Assembly: GCA_044221335.1 (NCBI GenBank)
Contig: JBGAPI010000052.1
Location: 1 to 37,697 of the forward strand
Length of the DNA: 37,697 bases
Origin: JBGAPI01 sp044221335
GTDB lineage: Bacteria > Pseudomonadota > Gammaproteobacteria > Xanthomonadales > Ahniellaceae
Direction: 5' to 3'
The translations under genes and the position numbers were made by a program. The notes below the pieces were generated by a model. That model was given only the letters and a program-made list of their open reading frames with translations, had not been told where the DNA came from and searched no databases. Below, in pieces: positions 37,638 to 37,697 of this stretch (positions within the stretch are counted from its first letter, which is position 1; the number at the start of each line of letters is the position of its first letter).

Positions 37638-37697
37638 GGCGGGCACTGCCCGCCATCGCCGCAACGCTTCGCAATGGCGGGCAATGCCCGCCCTACG
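37634..37697 (+). repeat. REP-like palindromic pair supplying the murJ stop
   Basis: GTAGGGCGGGCAC/TGCCCGCC at the left and GGCGGGCA/ATGCCCGCCCTAC at the right form an inverted pair of ~63 nt that runs to the window edge. The TAG at 37635-37637 is the murJ stop codon. Confidence 0.88.

Overview
The window is high-GC, densely coded bacterial chromosome, except for the first ~2.3 kb, which is clearly more A/T-rich. There is no rRNA or other phylogenetic marker. The gene set and style (proBA, ClpB, MurJ, ThiC with a TPP riboswitch, an IPTL-CTERM-type protein, large secreted proteins ending in DGFE, and many REP-like palindromes at gene ends) suggest a gammaproteobacterium of the Xanthomonadales/Lysobacterales type. 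This placement is an inference.

Layout. 1-2272: a low-GC accessory patch on the minus strand, with a gene fragment at the edge and a two-gene ATPase + HNH pair that looks like a Septu (PtuA/PtuB) anti-phage system. 2319-4293: thiC behind an intact TPP riboswitch; the 3' part of thiC carries an apparent ~71-nt deletion and frameshift that removes two of the three Fe-S cysteines. 4383-9410: a DUF3667-like membrane protein, the proline genes proB-proA, and a RimK-like ATP-grasp ligase. 9512-12779 (minus): a small membrane protein, a secreted collagen-like Gly-X-Thr protein and an IPTL-CTERM-type surface protein. Divergent from these are a glycosyltransferase with TPRs and a SAM methyltransferase (12990-15000). 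15044-16612: a phospholipase D/cardiolipin-synthase-like lipoprotein. 16861-18061: an ElaB/YqjD-, YqjE-like trio of small envelope proteins.

18162-23553: a WYL-domain regulator divergent from a three-gene, translationally coupled operon. The operon encodes a SoeA-like molybdopterin oxidoreductase, a DsbA-fold/2-hydroxychromene-2-carboxylate isomerase-like protein and a SoeB-like four-cluster ferredoxin subunit; no membrane-anchor gene follows. 23707-35852: two paralogous secreted beta-propeller (BNR/Asp-box) proteins, 816 and 1781 aa, both ending in F-x-DGFE, flank a VOC protein, a glutathione S-transferase and clpB. The larger paralogue also has eight Ig-like repeats and a DUF11-like domain. 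36078-37637: murJ.

The most unusual sequence-level signals are: (i) palindromic repeats of the GTAGGGCG type placed exactly at gene ends, so that five different genes use the repeat's own TAG as their stop codon; (ii) the shared F-x-DGFE C-terminal tail; (iii) the thiC lesion next to a recently acquired-looking defence pair; (iv) the Soe-like operon with an embedded DsbA-fold gene and no anchor; and (v) a Thr-rich collagen-like protein divergent from a glycosyltransferase/methyltransferase pair.
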